Origin: Eubacteriaceae bacterium | GTDB lineage: Bacteria; Bacillota; Clostridia; Eubacteriales; Eubacteriaceae | NCBI GenBank assembly: GCA_017405085.1 | Contig: JAFRBB010000022.1 | Location: 1-32,210 of the forward strand | Length of the DNA: 32,210 bases | Reading direction: 5' to 3' | Shown: positions 1-7,059 of the stretch, one piece after another | Layout of the letters: each line of letters starts with the position of its first letter | How positions within the stretch are numbered: position 1 is the first letter of the stretch | Position numbers and translations under genes: made by a program | Notes under the pieces: model-generated | Told to the model about the DNA's origin: nothing | Database searches by the model: none | What the model saw: only the letters and a program-made list of their open reading frames with translations

Positions 1-203
1 CAGACGAACAACAACGGTTATTGGTAGCCTGACAGCCTGACATAGTTTAAACACTGGTATATCCGATATGCCTTGAGACAATACATTTTCTACCTAAAGG
101 TCACCACATTTTTTAATTTACACCAAATTTAGGACTTGACTGTCGTATAAACTATGTTTACTTGGTTTGATCATGCTCTCTAGAAGTTCATGTTCGGTTT
201 AAA
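1..203. other. left-edge AT-rich non-coding stretch
   Basis: I see no gene here. It lies downstream of the decayed transposase and probably contains that element's left end, but I could not align a convincing terminal inverted repeat with the other side (about 1125-1190). A short tandem repeat of CCTGACA occurs near 27-41. Confidence 0.4.
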
Positions 204-1121
204 TCATGCCATCAGCTCACGGCGTTTTTCAATTGGACTTAGCCAATCAAGTACGGACATCGGTATTCTGTTTGCGCGATATAGGTTGCGTCTCATTTGC
301 GGCTTCAGATCTTCGTAATCATAAAAGCTCATGTGGTTATAAAAATACTCTTGATCGTTGCGGTGGCTTCGTTCTACCTTGCCGTTATGCCAGGGAGTTA
401 GGGGACGAATTTATTTTATGAGTGATTCCCAGCTGCTCGCAAAGTATATCAAAGGCATGTTTTCTTTTTGGCGGTCTAATATTTGTGAATTCAGGGCCAT
501 TATCGGTTTGGATAATCATAGGAGAATAGTCAAAATGAGCAATTGCAAGCTTTACGAACTGAACGGTGTAATAACTGCCGTATTCAGGGAACGGGTAGAT
601 AAACCGTTCTCTGGAAGCTTCATCAATCATGGTGTATTGGTAAAATTTCTGACCGTCATCACCGGCATAACAGGCACGTGGAACATGTTTAACATCCATC
701 TGCCATTTAACACCTAATTCCGTAGGGGTGTCATATTTCCACAATGAGATTTCTTTTTTGTTGAAGGTGCCTTGGATGAATAACCAAGGCGTCGATAGAC
801 ACGATAAAGGGAGCCGGGATGACGTCTATAGCCTTTCTGTGGGCGTAATTTTCCATACATCTCACAGACAGAAATCTTAGGATTGCGGCGATGAAGATTC
901 TTAATCCACGTGAGTTCTTCCTCAGTATGCGCATTAGGATGGGGTGTTTTGGGCCGGCGTGACTTATCCATTAAGGATTCCGGTGTTCCATCGTATCTCT
1001 TGTTCCAACGCATGAGAGAAGATTTAGAGATGTGGTAACGACGGCATACGAAGGCAACACTGTATTCCGGATTACGTTAAAGTTTAACTGCATGGATTCT
1101 TGTTTGAAGTTCATGTGGATA
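204..1121 (-). pseudogene. decayed DDE transposase (IS3/IS481-like integrase core)
   Basis: Read on the minus strand, three frames join into one transposase. An N-terminal helix-turn-helix part (about 1115-735, with residues such as SVAFVCRRYHISKSSLMRWN) is followed by an integrase core (about 744-410) and a C-terminal tail (about 410-204) ending at TGA 206-204. The DDE triad is visible: Asp in WQMDVK, Asp in QTDNGPEF and Glu in NGKVERSH. Three lesions break it: an in-frame TAA at 1077-1079, a missing base in the A run near 735-742, and an extra base in ATAAATT near 408-415. Repairing the last one restores KIIRPLTPWHNGKVERSH. No start codon remains in the N-terminal frame, which is closed by TAA TAA just upstream at 1122-1127. 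The two indels sit in short A runs, so sequencing error is an alternative for them, but the nonsense codon is not explained that way. The exact IS family is uncertain. Confidence 0.85.
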
Positions 1122-1204
1122 TTATTAGTATGTAAGTGTTTTTGTACATGAGAATAAGTGTCACATCTATTGTAACGCTACAAAAAAATCCAACTTATAT
1201 TTTA

Positions 1205-1233
1205 TTGACGCCATGATAATATTCTGATATATT
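1205..1233 (+). promoter_or_regulatory. sigma-A-type promoter upstream of leader
   Basis: TTGACG (1205-1210) and TATATT (1228-1233) are separated by 17 bp. Transcription would begin near 1240 and run into the folded terminator at 1287-1358, then about 160 nt further to the AAA+ gene. Confidence 0.55.
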
Positions 1234-1286
1234 TATAGAGCAATATTCGCAAGCGGTTATATCGTTTGATTATCTATTAGATTATC

Positions 1287-1358
1287 AAGCCGATATGTTT
1301 ATCGTCAGTCAAAGGGATTTTTATGCCCTTTTGAAGATGTTAACATATCGGCTTTTTT
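1287..1358 (+). terminator. branched rho-independent terminator / possible attenuator
   Basis: A perfect 13-bp stem pairs AAGCCGATATGTT (1287-1299) with AACATATCGGCTT (1342-1354) and is followed by a T run. The 42-nt loop holds its own hairpin, AAAGGG (1311-1316) with CCCTTT (1326-1331). An upstream ATATCG at 1259-1264 duplicates part of the 3' arm and could pair with CGATAT at 1291-1296 as a weak antiterminator. It could instead simply end the transcript of a small RNA started at about 1240. Confidence 0.65.
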
Positions 1359-1384
1359 GTTGTGCCGATTGTGGTCTTTGACAA

Positions 1385-1504
1385 TTAAACCCGCGAATGC
1401 ACCGGACGGCCGGCCTTGAATGTGATGCCATGACCTCCTAAAACAGCGAGCGCACCAAGGAATAGTCCGATGCAGATTGCGATTTTTATTTTCAAAATAA
1501 TCAT
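1385..1504 (-). CDS. possible 39-aa single-pass membrane peptide or gene remnant
   Basis: ATG (1504-1502) to TAA (1387-1385) on the minus strand encodes 39 residues with a clear hydrophobic stretch, [16 protein letters not shown]. There is no ribosome binding site in the right place, because the strand upstream is the complement of the + strand AAGGAGG. The composition looks more protein-like than chance, so it could be the remaining start of a membrane protein gene, or an accident. I do not recognise it. Confidence 0.2.
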   Translation of the reverse strand: MIILKIKIAICIGLFLGALAVLGGHGITFKAGRPVHSRV

Positions 1505-1521
1505 TTAAGGAGGCACAGATT

Positions 1522-3369
1522 ATGTCAAACGATGTTAAAAAAATGAGTAATGAAGCAATAGCGAATATAGCGGTTTTATCTTTTAAGAATTGTGAGGAGC
1601 TTTACGAACGCGAAAAATGCACATTCGAAGCAAGCAAGAGATTTTTTCAGTCGGCTTTACAACTTGACGCTGAACAGCATATTGAATTTCGGCTCGAGTG
1701 TAATAAACAATTCAAATGCGAAGTGGTGGCTTTTTCAGGACGAAATGATGTGTCAACCGATGATTTTCGTTGGATTTTTAAGCGGTGTGCGAACACTGTC
1801 GAGGCGGTACCGAAGATCAAAGAGACGATGGATCAAAACAAGAGAATCACGTATGCCCTTAGCTATACGTCGGACGAAACGAGAGAACAAGATCGTAGCA
1901 GAAGAAGATCATCATATTCCGATGAGTATTTTCAACAGATGCTTGATGAAATGCAAGATACAGGAGCATCCATTAGCATTCAAGCTGGTGTAGATTACGA
2001 GGGAAATCTTTTGAGTAAGGTCATCATTGAAATGCCGTCTTCCATGACGTTACGGATGAGAACCATGGTTTCTTTTGCCTTTCCCGATACTCGAGCTAAA
2101 ATCGTCACGGATGGGAATAACGCGGGTTATAGCGATATGCCTGTTCATTGTATTAAACAATTTATGGAGGGACTGCTCGACGCGCTAATGCAACGGAAGC
2201 AAGAGGAAAAGACCGAAAACCATGATGAGGAAGACACACAAGCATTGACGAGCGCTGACGCTGAGACTGACACGGCGGATGCGAGCGCGCCCAAGACAGG
2301 CAAAACGCCGATTGAGGAGCTGGGGCTGAGCGTTAGGTCATACGCTTGCTTGAAACGAGCCGGCGTCGACAGTGTTGAAACGCTGCAAACCTTGAGTGAA
2401 AAGGATTTTCGTCATATCAGAAACCTTGGCAGGAAATCGATGAATGAGATAAAACATCGACTTAAGGAATACATTATAATTAACGACTTAGACTTTATGA
2501 ATGCAGAACCGGTTCAGCTTGTCGGTCCGAGTTATACGGATATGCTGAACAAACTTGTTGGCCTTGAGGACGTCAAAGAACAGGTCAGGAAAATCACCGC
2601 TTTTGCCAAGATGAAGCAGGATATGGAAAGACTGGGCAAAACCGACATGCCGGTTGTCCTTAATATGGCGTTTAAAGGAAATCCGGGGACGGCAAAAACC
2701 ACGGTGGCAAGGATTATCGCGGGTATATTCAATGAGATCGGACTGCTTTCAAGTAATGAGATTGTCGAAGTGGGACGTGCTGACCTTGTGGGTAAGTATA
2801 CGGGGGAAACAGCTAACAAAGTCAAGGAGGTGTTTCAAAAGGCAAAAGGCAAATTACTTTTTATCGACGAGGCTTATTCTCTGTTAGATCAATGGGAATG
2901 GTCGTTCGGAGACGAAGCCATCAATACGATTGTTCAGGAAATGGAGAACAACCGAAATGAGATGGTGGTGGTTTTCGCCGGATATCCGGATAAAATGAAG
3001 GATTTTCTCGAACGTAATCCGGGCTTAAAATCCCGCGTTCCGTTTCATATTGATTTCGCGGATTACACGTCGGAGGAGATGATGGACATCGAGCGAATGG
3101 AAGCCGAAAATAGAGGATTTACGATTTTGACCGAAGCAAAAGAAAAGCTTGAATCCATTTGCAAAAAGGCATGCGGACATCCTGAAATGGGTAATGGTCG
3201 GTTTTGCAGAAATCTCGTGGAAAACGCGATCCTCAATTACGCGTCAAGGGTCTACGGCAAAGGGGAAGATGAGCCCACCGGAGAATTTGTTCTGACTGGG
3301 GATGATTTCGTCCTTCCTAAAGATATAAAGGAAGAAACGAAGGCTGCGCCAATGGGATTTTTGGCGTAG
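1522..3369 (+). CDS. alpha-CTD-like / CbxX-SpoVK-type AAA+ ATPase fusion protein
   Basis: This 615-aa protein has three parts. Residues 1-225 match nothing I recognise. After an acidic Ala/Thr/Asp-rich linker (226-260), residues 262-317 form a helix-hairpin-helix module like the RNA polymerase alpha C-terminal domain (core [17 protein letters not shown], then [13 protein letters not shown]). Residues 340-600 are an AAA+ ATPase of the CbxX/CfqX/SpoVK/EccA kind: Walker A GNPGTAKT (386-393), pore-loop-like GKYTG (424-428), Walker B LLFIDE (445-450), sensor 1 at FAGYPDKM (485-492), arginine-finger candidates R498/R504 and a sensor-2-like GNGRFCRN. Relatives remodel protein complexes (rubisco activase CbbX, type VII secretion EccA, sporulation SpoVK). 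The substrate here is unknown. The start follows AAGGAGG by about 8 nt. It is a single-gene unit with its own leader and terminator, next to a dead transposase. No transmembrane segment is seen. Confidence 0.85.
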   Translation: MSNDVKKMSNEAIANIAVLSFKNCEELYEREKCTFEASKRFFQSALQLDAEQHIEFRLECNKQFKCEVVAFSGRNDVSTDDFRWIFKRCANTVEAVPKIKETMDQNKRITYALSYTSDETREQDRSRRRSSYSDEYFQQMLDEMQDTGASISIQAGVDYEGNLLSKVIIEMPSSMTLRMRTMVSFAFPDTRAKIVTDGNNAGYSDMPVHCIKQFMEGLLDALMQRKQEEKTENHDEEDTQALTSADAETDTADASAPKTGKTPIEELGLSVRSYACLKRAGVDSVETLQTLSEKDFRHIRNLGRKSMNEIKHRLKEYIIINDLDFMNAEPVQLVGPSYTDMLNKLVGLEDVKEQVRKITAFAKMKQDMERLGKTDMPVVLNMAFKGNPGTAKTTVARIIAGIFNEIGLLSSNEIVEVGRADLVGKYTGETANKVKEVFQKAKGKLLFIDEAYSLLDQWEWSFGDEAINTIVQEMENNRNEMVVVFAGYPDKMKDFLERNPGLKSRVPFHIDFADYTSEEMMDIERMEAENRGFTILTEAKEKLESICKKACGHPEMGNGRFCRNLVENAILNYASRVYGKGEDEPTGEFVLTGDDFVLPKDIKEETKAAPMGFLA

Positions 3370-3375
3370 CTTTTT
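3343..3375 (+). terminator. terminator overlapping the 3' end of the AAA+ gene
   Basis: GCTGCGCCAA (3343-3352) pairs with TTGGCGTAGC (3361-3370) over 10 bp including one G-U pair, with an 8-nt loop and then TTTTT. The stop codon TAG (3367-3369) lies inside the 3' arm, so the terminator is partly coding. Confidence 0.8.
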
Positions 3376-3411
3376 CGCCCTTTAGGCATTAACTGCCATT
3401 GATTTATGTAA

Positions 3412-3627
3412 GAAATCCGACAAGCCCGATTTCAAATTGAGAAAATCCAGCACCGAAAATATTTGAACGATAAGCCCGAAGTTTTTATTCAAGCACTATT
3501 AGGGTTGTACGCGCATTTTAAAAGTGTCGGAAGCAGCGAAATCAACCTATTTTTGAGGATGAATGTCTTCTTAAAGATCACAGGATTTTCGAGATATTTC
3601 TTGCTTTTATGGTCTATGCTGATATAA
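3412..3627 (+). pseudogene. open stretch of 71 codons, possible gene remnant
   Basis: After TAA at 3409-3411 one frame stays open for 71 codons to TAA 3625-3627, with a protein-like composition (for example KPEVFIQALLGLYAHF). It lacks a credible start and ribosome binding site, and its end overlaps the promoter of the next gene. It may be a decayed fragment or chance. I do not recognise the family. Confidence 0.15.
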
Positions 3628-3628
3628 T
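3601..3628 (+). promoter_or_regulatory. promoter of the rubredoxin-flavin reductase gene
   Basis: A perfect TATAAT (3623-3628) lies 16 bp downstream of TTGCTT (3601-3606, 4 of 6 consensus). The start codon is 33 nt past the -10, with AAAGGAGG in between. Confidence 0.6.
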
Positions 3629-3660
3629 AACTCTATCAAAGATAAAGGAGGCTCGTCGAA

Positions 3661-4302
3661 ATGAAAAAATGGAAATGCACAGTATGCGGTTATATTCACG
3701 AAGGCCCCACGCCGCCGGATAAATGTCCGATTTGCGGGGTTGGTCCCGAAAAGTTTGTAGAGATTACGGATGAGACGGATCAAGGTGCTGTCCGTGAGCT
3801 GCAGGAAGGTCCCGATGCCAAAATCGAACCTTCGGACGCAAAGCTCGATGAGCTGATGTTTAACATGAGTTATGGGCTTTATGTGGTCACCGCTGTTGAC
3901 GGGGACAAAGTTAACGGCATGATCTCCAACAGTTTTATGCAGGTGACCTCGGAGCCGCTTCAAGCGTCTGTTTGTATTAATAAGGATAATTTGACCGGTG
4001 ATATGATTGCCAAGACCAAGCAGTTTGCCGTCTCCATTTTAAATCAAACCAATCATGATCTGGTTCCGCGTTTCGGTTTCCAAAGCGGCCACAAAGTGGA
4101 TAAATTTGCTGATTTTGATTATTTTAAAGGAGAGGTGACCGGATGTCCCGCGATTCCCGGGACCATTTGCTATTTGGAAATTGATGTCGACCAAATGATT
4201 GATCTTGGAACCCACAACATGTTCATCGGTCGTGTCGTCGGCGGGAAAAAACTCTCCGGCGGAGACCCGATGACTTATGCCTATTACCGAAAGACCAGAT
4301 AA
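3661..4302 (+). CDS. rubredoxin-like / flavin reductase (flavoredoxin-type) fusion
   Basis: This 213-aa redox protein begins with a short rubredoxin-like module whose four iron ligands are C6, C9, C22 and C25 (KCTVCGY and KCPICG). From about residue 60 it continues as an FMN-binding split-barrel flavin reductase domain ([29 protein letters not shown]-type core and the end [14 protein letters not shown]). Family relatives pass electrons from NAD(P)H through FMN to rubredoxin for oxygen or NO detoxification in anaerobes; the Moorella high-molecular-weight rubredoxin carries the two modules in the other order. The rubredoxin is of the short rubrerythrin-tail kind. The gene stands alone, with its own TATAAT promoter and an AAAGGAGG site before the ATG. 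It is probably cytoplasmic, with no signal or membrane segment. The electron acceptor cannot be inferred, since no flavodiiron protein lies beside it. Confidence 0.85.
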   Translation: MKKWKCTVCGYIHEGPTPPDKCPICGVGPEKFVEITDETDQGAVRELQEGPDAKIEPSDAKLDELMFNMSYGLYVVTAVDGDKVNGMISNSFMQVTSEPLQASVCINKDNLTGDMIAKTKQFAVSILNQTNHDLVPRFGFQSGHKVDKFADFDYFKGEVTGCPAIPGTICYLEIDVDQMIDLGTHNMFIGRVVGGKKLSGGDPMTYAYYRKTR

Positions 4303-4425
4303 AACCCGGTGAAGCGACGCGTCATCAAGAATAAAAAGGTTTGATAAAGCTTTTCGTTGTAGAATTATAGACAGTGAAGGTGTCAACCATCACGACATCA
4401 AAAAACGTATCAGATAGAGAACAGA

Positions 4426-4452
4426 CGCCCTTGACGTCCATTCGCAAGGGCG
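4426..4452 (+). promoter_or_regulatory. hairpin just upstream of the cytidylate-kinase-like gene
   Basis: CGCCCTTG (4426-4433) pairs perfectly with CAAGGGCG (4445-4452) around an 11-nt loop. It ends 12 nt before the AAGGAGG site and has no T run, so it looks more like a leader RNA structure than a terminator. A weak promoter may lie upstream (TTGATA at 4341-4346). Confidence 0.4.
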
Positions 4453-4475
4453 CCTGCTTTCACAAGGAGGCAGCC

Positions 4476-5135
4476 ATGATTGGTCGCATGATCATCACAA
4501 TATCTAGACAATTCGGAAGCGGCGGACGAAACATCGGTGAGCGCATCGCGAAAAAGCGGGGCATCCCCTTCTATGACAATGAGCTCATTATTGAGGGCGC
4601 GAAAGAAAGCGGCGTTGATCCTGAAATGGTCAAGTCTCTGGAGGAAACCCCGACAAAAGCCATGCTTTATGCCCTGTCCGGCGGGGGAGGCGGGTCCTTT
4701 TTCGGCGGCTTCTCACCCGTGATCGACATGCCGATTACCGATAAACTTTTTGTGGCTCAATCAGAGGTGATCAGACGGTTGGCCACTGAGGCGGAAAAGG
4801 GTTGCGTCATTGTCGGACGTGCAGCGGATTATGTGCTTCGGGATGATCCTGATACCCTCAACATCTTCATTCATCGAGATTTTGACGAAAGGGTTAATCA
4901 GGTGGCCAAGCGCTATGATCTCACGCGAAAAAAAGCCCATGACCGCGTGAAAAAAATTGACAAACAGCGTGCGGGCTATTATAGTTATTATGCAGATAAA
5001 CATTGGGGACAGGTTGACAATTACGACCTTTGCCTCAATAGCGGAATATTAGGCGAAGACGGTTGTGTGGCGGTCATTGATGCCACCATCGACAACATGC
5101 TGCTTCGCAGAAAGGCAAGGAGAAAAAATGGCTAA
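4476..5135 (+). CDS. cytidylate kinase-like family protein
   Basis: A 219-aa protein of the cytidylate-kinase-like P-loop family (Cytidylate_kin2 type). The N-terminus IITISRQFGSGGRNIGERIA carries the modified P-loop typical of this family, followed by LIIEGAKESGV, the nucleotide-binding GCVIVGRAADYVLRDDP and FIHRDFDERVNQVAKRYDL, and a Lys/Arg-rich lid (KKAHDRVKKIDKQRAGYY). A glycine-rich loop, SGGGGGSFFGGFSP, sits in the middle. It presumably phosphorylates a nucleotide or nucleoside, but true CMP kinase activity is not established for this family. A longer frame opens at 4374; I choose ATG 4476 because AAGGAGG lies 5-11 nt upstream and the homology starts there. The gene overlaps the glutaredoxin gene by 8 bp (ATGGCTAA), so the two are co-translated. 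It heads a small operon with the glutaredoxin and YdbC genes. Confidence 0.8.
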   Translation: MIGRMIITISRQFGSGGRNIGERIAKKRGIPFYDNELIIEGAKESGVDPEMVKSLEETPTKAMLYALSGGGGGSFFGGFSPVIDMPITDKLFVAQSEVIRRLATEAEKGCVIVGRAADYVLRDDPDTLNIFIHRDFDERVNQVAKRYDLTRKKAHDRVKKIDKQRAGYYSYYADKHWGQVDNYDLCLNSGILGEDGCVAVIDATIDNMLLRRKARRKNG

Positions 5136-5388
5136 AGCAACCATCACCTGCTACACATGGCCCCATTGCCCTTATTGCAACAAAGCCAAGGGATTGCTTG
5201 ACAAGCTGGAGCTTGAGTATACCGATATTGACATCTATGGCAAGCCGGAAGAAAAACAACGGTTGATTGACGCAACGGGCCAAACGACGGTTCCTTACAT
5301 ATTTTTTAACGACAAACTCATCGGCGGATGCGATGATTTATTCGCGCTTTATGAAAGCGGTAAGCTTGACGAAGCGCTCACGCAATAA
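5128..5388 (+). CDS. glutaredoxin
   Basis: An 86-aa thioredoxin-fold protein with the dithiol active site CPYC (C14, C17), the cis-proline segment TVPYIFF and the glutathione-site motif GGCDDL. This is the normal length and layout of a class I glutaredoxin, or of a glutaredoxin-like disulfide reductase where glutathione is absent. It reduces disulfides in the cytoplasm. An upstream in-frame ATG exists at 5065 but lies inside the previous gene; the start at 5128 has AAGGAG before it and gives the family's standard N-terminus (ATITCYTWPHCPYC). It overlaps the cytidylate-kinase-like gene by 8 bp and precedes the YdbC gene by 11 bp. Confidence 0.92.
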   Translation: MAKATITCYTWPHCPYCNKAKGLLDKLELEYTDIDIYGKPEEKQRLIDATGQTTVPYIFFNDKLIGGCDDLFALYESGKLDEALTQ

Positions 5389-5399
5389 AAGGAGACACC

Positions 5400-5621
5400 A
5401 TGGCAGGCATTAAATACGATATTGTTGAGGAAATCGGCGTGTTGTCCGAAGGCGCGAACGGTTGGCAAAAAGAGCTCAACCTGGTCAGCTGGAACGACCG
5501 CGAACCCAAATATGATCTCAGAGACTGGTCGCCGGAGCACGAGCGCATGCGCAAAGGCATCACTTTAAGCGCCGATGAACTGGCTGAACTCAAGGCAATA
5601 TTAAACGAAATGGACATCTGA
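5400..5621 (+). CDS. ydbC: YdbC family PC4-like ssDNA-binding protein
   Basis: A 73-aa protein with the signature of the YdbC/PC4 family (GVLSEGANGWQKELNLVSWN, then KYDLRDWSPEHERM.KGITLS). The Lactococcus YdbC homologue is a homodimeric single-stranded-DNA binder related to the eukaryotic coactivator PC4. The length matches complete family members. A clear AAAGGAG precedes the ATG. It is the last gene of the cytidylate-kinase-like/glutaredoxin operon and is followed at once by a terminator. The family is sometimes mislabelled as seryl-tRNA synthetase. Its cellular role in Firmicutes is not well defined; ssDNA binding in transcription or repair is the likely activity. Confidence 0.88.
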   Translation: MAGIKYDIVEEIGVLSEGANGWQKELNLVSWNDREPKYDLRDWSPEHERMRKGITLSADELAELKAILNEMDI

Positions 5622-5628
5622 AAAACAG

Positions 5629-5658
5629 ACCTTCGAGCATCTGTCTTGAAGGTTTTTT
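5629..5658 (+). terminator. terminator of the cytidylate-kinase-like/glutaredoxin/ydbC operon
   Basis: ACCTTC (5629-5634) pairs with GAAGGT (5648-5653), followed by a T run to 5657. It begins 8 nt after the ydbC stop codon. Confidence 0.75.
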
Positions 5659-5669
5659 GATGTGATAAG

Positions 5670-5698
5670 TTGAACACGGATTGACGTTATGTTAAAAT
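5670..5698 (+). promoter_or_regulatory. promoter of the yebC gene
   Basis: TTGAAC (5670-5675) and TAAAAT (5693-5698) are separated by exactly 17 bp, 44 nt upstream of the start codon. Confidence 0.7.
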
Positions 5699-5742
5699 AA
5701 AACAATATTGAAAAAAACGCAAGTAATGATTCGGAGGTAACC

Positions 5743-6465
5743 ATGTCAGGACATTCAAAATGGGCCAATATCAAAAACAGAAAAGGAAAACAGGACGCGG
5801 CTAAGGGAAAAATTTTCACCAAAATGGCGAAACTCATTGCCGTCGCGGCCAGAGAAGGCGGCAGCGATCCCGAAATGAACGCCAAGCTGCGTGATGCCGT
5901 GGCCAAAGCCAAAGCGGCCAATATGCCAAACGACAACATTGACCGCGCCATCAAAAAAGGCGCTGGAGAACTGGCCGGCACCGTCTATGAAGAAATCACC
6001 TATGAAGGCTACGGTCCCGGCGGTGTTGCCGTCATCGTCAACGCCCTCACCGATAATAAAAATCGAACGGCCGGCGACATTCGTCACGCTTTTGACAAAA
6101 ACGGCGGCAATCTCGGAACCAACGGCTGTGTGGCCTATCTGTTCACCAAAGCTGGGCGTATCATGATTGAAAAGAAAGACGGCCTGGATGAGGATGAACT
6201 CATGATGATTGCGCTGGACGCCGGCGCGGAAGACATGGAGACCTCCGAAGACGGCTATGAAATCAAGACGGCTCCCGAGGATTTCGCCAAGGTCATGGAC
6301 GCCCTCGGTGAGGCCGGTGTAGAGGTCTTATCCGGAGAGATCGCGATGATTCCCTCCACAGAAACAGACATCTCGGAGGACGACGCCAAAAAAATGGAAA
6401 AAATGCTCGACATGTTTGACGACAACGACGACGTTCAGGAAGTCTGGCACAATTGGAACCAATAA
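5743..6465 (+). CDS. yebC: YebC/PmpR family protein
   Basis: A 240-aa member of the YebC/PmpR family, full length, beginning with the family signature [20 protein letters not shown] and continuing with [30 protein letters not shown] and [19 protein letters not shown]. The acidic C-terminal third ([20 protein letters not shown]) is also typical. The family was described as transcriptional regulators; more recent work links YebC-type proteins to ribosome function at difficult proline stretches. Which applies here is not visible. It has its own promoter and an AGGAGGT-like ribosome binding site (CGGAGGTAACC). The neighbouring ruvC/ruvA genes found beside yebC in many bacteria are absent here. 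Confidence 0.95.
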   Translation: MSGHSKWANIKNRKGKQDAAKGKIFTKMAKLIAVAAREGGSDPEMNAKLRDAVAKAKAANMPNDNIDRAIKKGAGELAGTVYEEITYEGYGPGGVAVIVNALTDNKNRTAGDIRHAFDKNGGNLGTNGCVAYLFTKAGRIMIEKKDGLDEDELMMIALDAGAEDMETSEDGYEIKTAPEDFAKVMDALGEAGVEVLSGEIAMIPSTETDISEDDAKKMEKMLDMFDDNDDVQEVWHNWNQ

Positions 6466-6701
6466 ATGATTAATGATTCATGCTGAAATCTGTCTTATCT
6501 GGATTTTAAATTGAGAAAAACTCACGATCCACGAAGCATGATCCAAAAAGGCTCCCTCTCCAGGAGATGGAGCAGTCACGCATTAGCGTGACTGAGGGTG
6601 GGGCGCGCCGATAGGCGTTATCAAATAGGTTACGCTATCATAAAGCAAAAGAGAAAAAGGAACTCGGCTTTGCCGAGTTTCATCCAGAATGATTAATCAT
6701 T
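6465..6701. repeat. folded MITE-like or palindromic intergenic element
   Basis: The 237-bp gap after yebC is bounded by the direct repeat AATGATTAAT (6465-6474 and 6688-6697), the right copy of which extends into a 14-bp perfect palindrome (6688-6701). Inside are nested hairpins: GCTCC/GGAGC (6551-6555/6569-6573), AGTCACGC/GCGTGACT with an ATTA loop (6574-6593), CCCTC/GAGGG enclosing both (6554-6558/6594-6598), GATAGGCGT with ACGCTATC (about 6610-6639) and AACTCGGC/GCCGAGTT (6661-6668/6672-6679). The left boundary overlaps the yebC stop codon, which makes a true target-site duplication uncertain. No transposase is encoded. Confidence 0.5.
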
Positions 6702-6718
6702 AAAATAAGGAGGTTTCG

Positions 6719-7006
6719 ATGAATAAAAACAGTTTTTCCGCCCGCTCGGTCATCATCTATCTGGTCATTTCCATTATCATGACATTGCTCACCGCATCTT
6801 TTGTTTTGGAAAGTGTCTATCACAATTCCGACAGCATCGCCATGACGCCTCAGGGCATCAAAGCCGTTTACGAAAGCTGCATCGGCGCTTTGGATTTTTC
6901 CGATGCCGCGATGGCTTTGCAAAATACAACGTCGGTTCAAACAACCACCAACACTCAGGCGCCGGGGACCACTGCCGAACAGGCACCGCAGACATCCGCG
7001 CAATGA
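6719..7006 (+). CDS. small single-pass membrane protein, unknown
   Basis: A 95-aa protein I do not recognise. Residues about 9-31 (ARSVIIYLVISIIMTLLTAS) form one transmembrane helix or an uncleaved signal anchor after a short positively charged start. The rest would face outside and ends in a Thr/Gln/Ala-rich low-complexity tail (about 68-95) resembling a spacer. AAGGAGG lies 5-6 nt before the ATG, so it is probably translated. It sits alone between the folded element at 6465-6701 and a terminator-like hairpin at 7033. No cell-wall sorting motif is seen. Confidence 0.65.
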   Translation: MNKNSFSARSVIIYLVISIIMTLLTASFVLESVYHNSDSIAMTPQGIKAVYESCIGALDFSDAAMALQNTTSVQTTTNTQAPGTTAEQAPQTSAQ

Positions 7007-7032
7007 TAAAAAAGATCAATTATCACCAAAGG

Positions 7033-7059
7033 AAAAAGTAAGGCCGTGCCTTGCTTTTT
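7033..7059 (+). terminator. bidirectional terminator after the 95-aa membrane protein gene
   Basis: AAAAAGTAAGGC (7033-7044) pairs with GCCTTGCTTTTT (7048-7059) over 12 bp with one G-U and a 3-nt loop. The A run on the left and T run on the right would let it act in both directions. Confidence 0.75.

Larger units (their letters stand above)
1122..1521. other. intergenic leader region upstream of the AAA+ gene
   Basis: This 400-bp stretch holds the upstream edge of the decayed transposase, a good promoter (1205-1233), a branched terminator-like structure (1287-1358), a doubtful 39-codon minus-strand reading frame (1385-1504), and the ribosome binding site AAGGAGG of the next gene at about 1507-1513. 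Confidence 0.7.

Noticed and set aside
206-717. + strand frames over the transposase remnant
   Set aside because: They are antisense shadows of the minus-strand DDE transposase, whose catalytic motifs are visible.
4374-4475. 34-codon N-terminal extension of the cytidylate-kinase-like protein
   Set aside because: It covers the leader hairpin and ribosome binding site; the ATG at 4476 has a strong AAGGAGG and starts the conserved sequence.
6540-6640. tRNA-like fold in the element after yebC
   Set aside because: The branched hairpins lack the T-arm consensus, a CCA-compatible acceptor stem and an anticodon loop.
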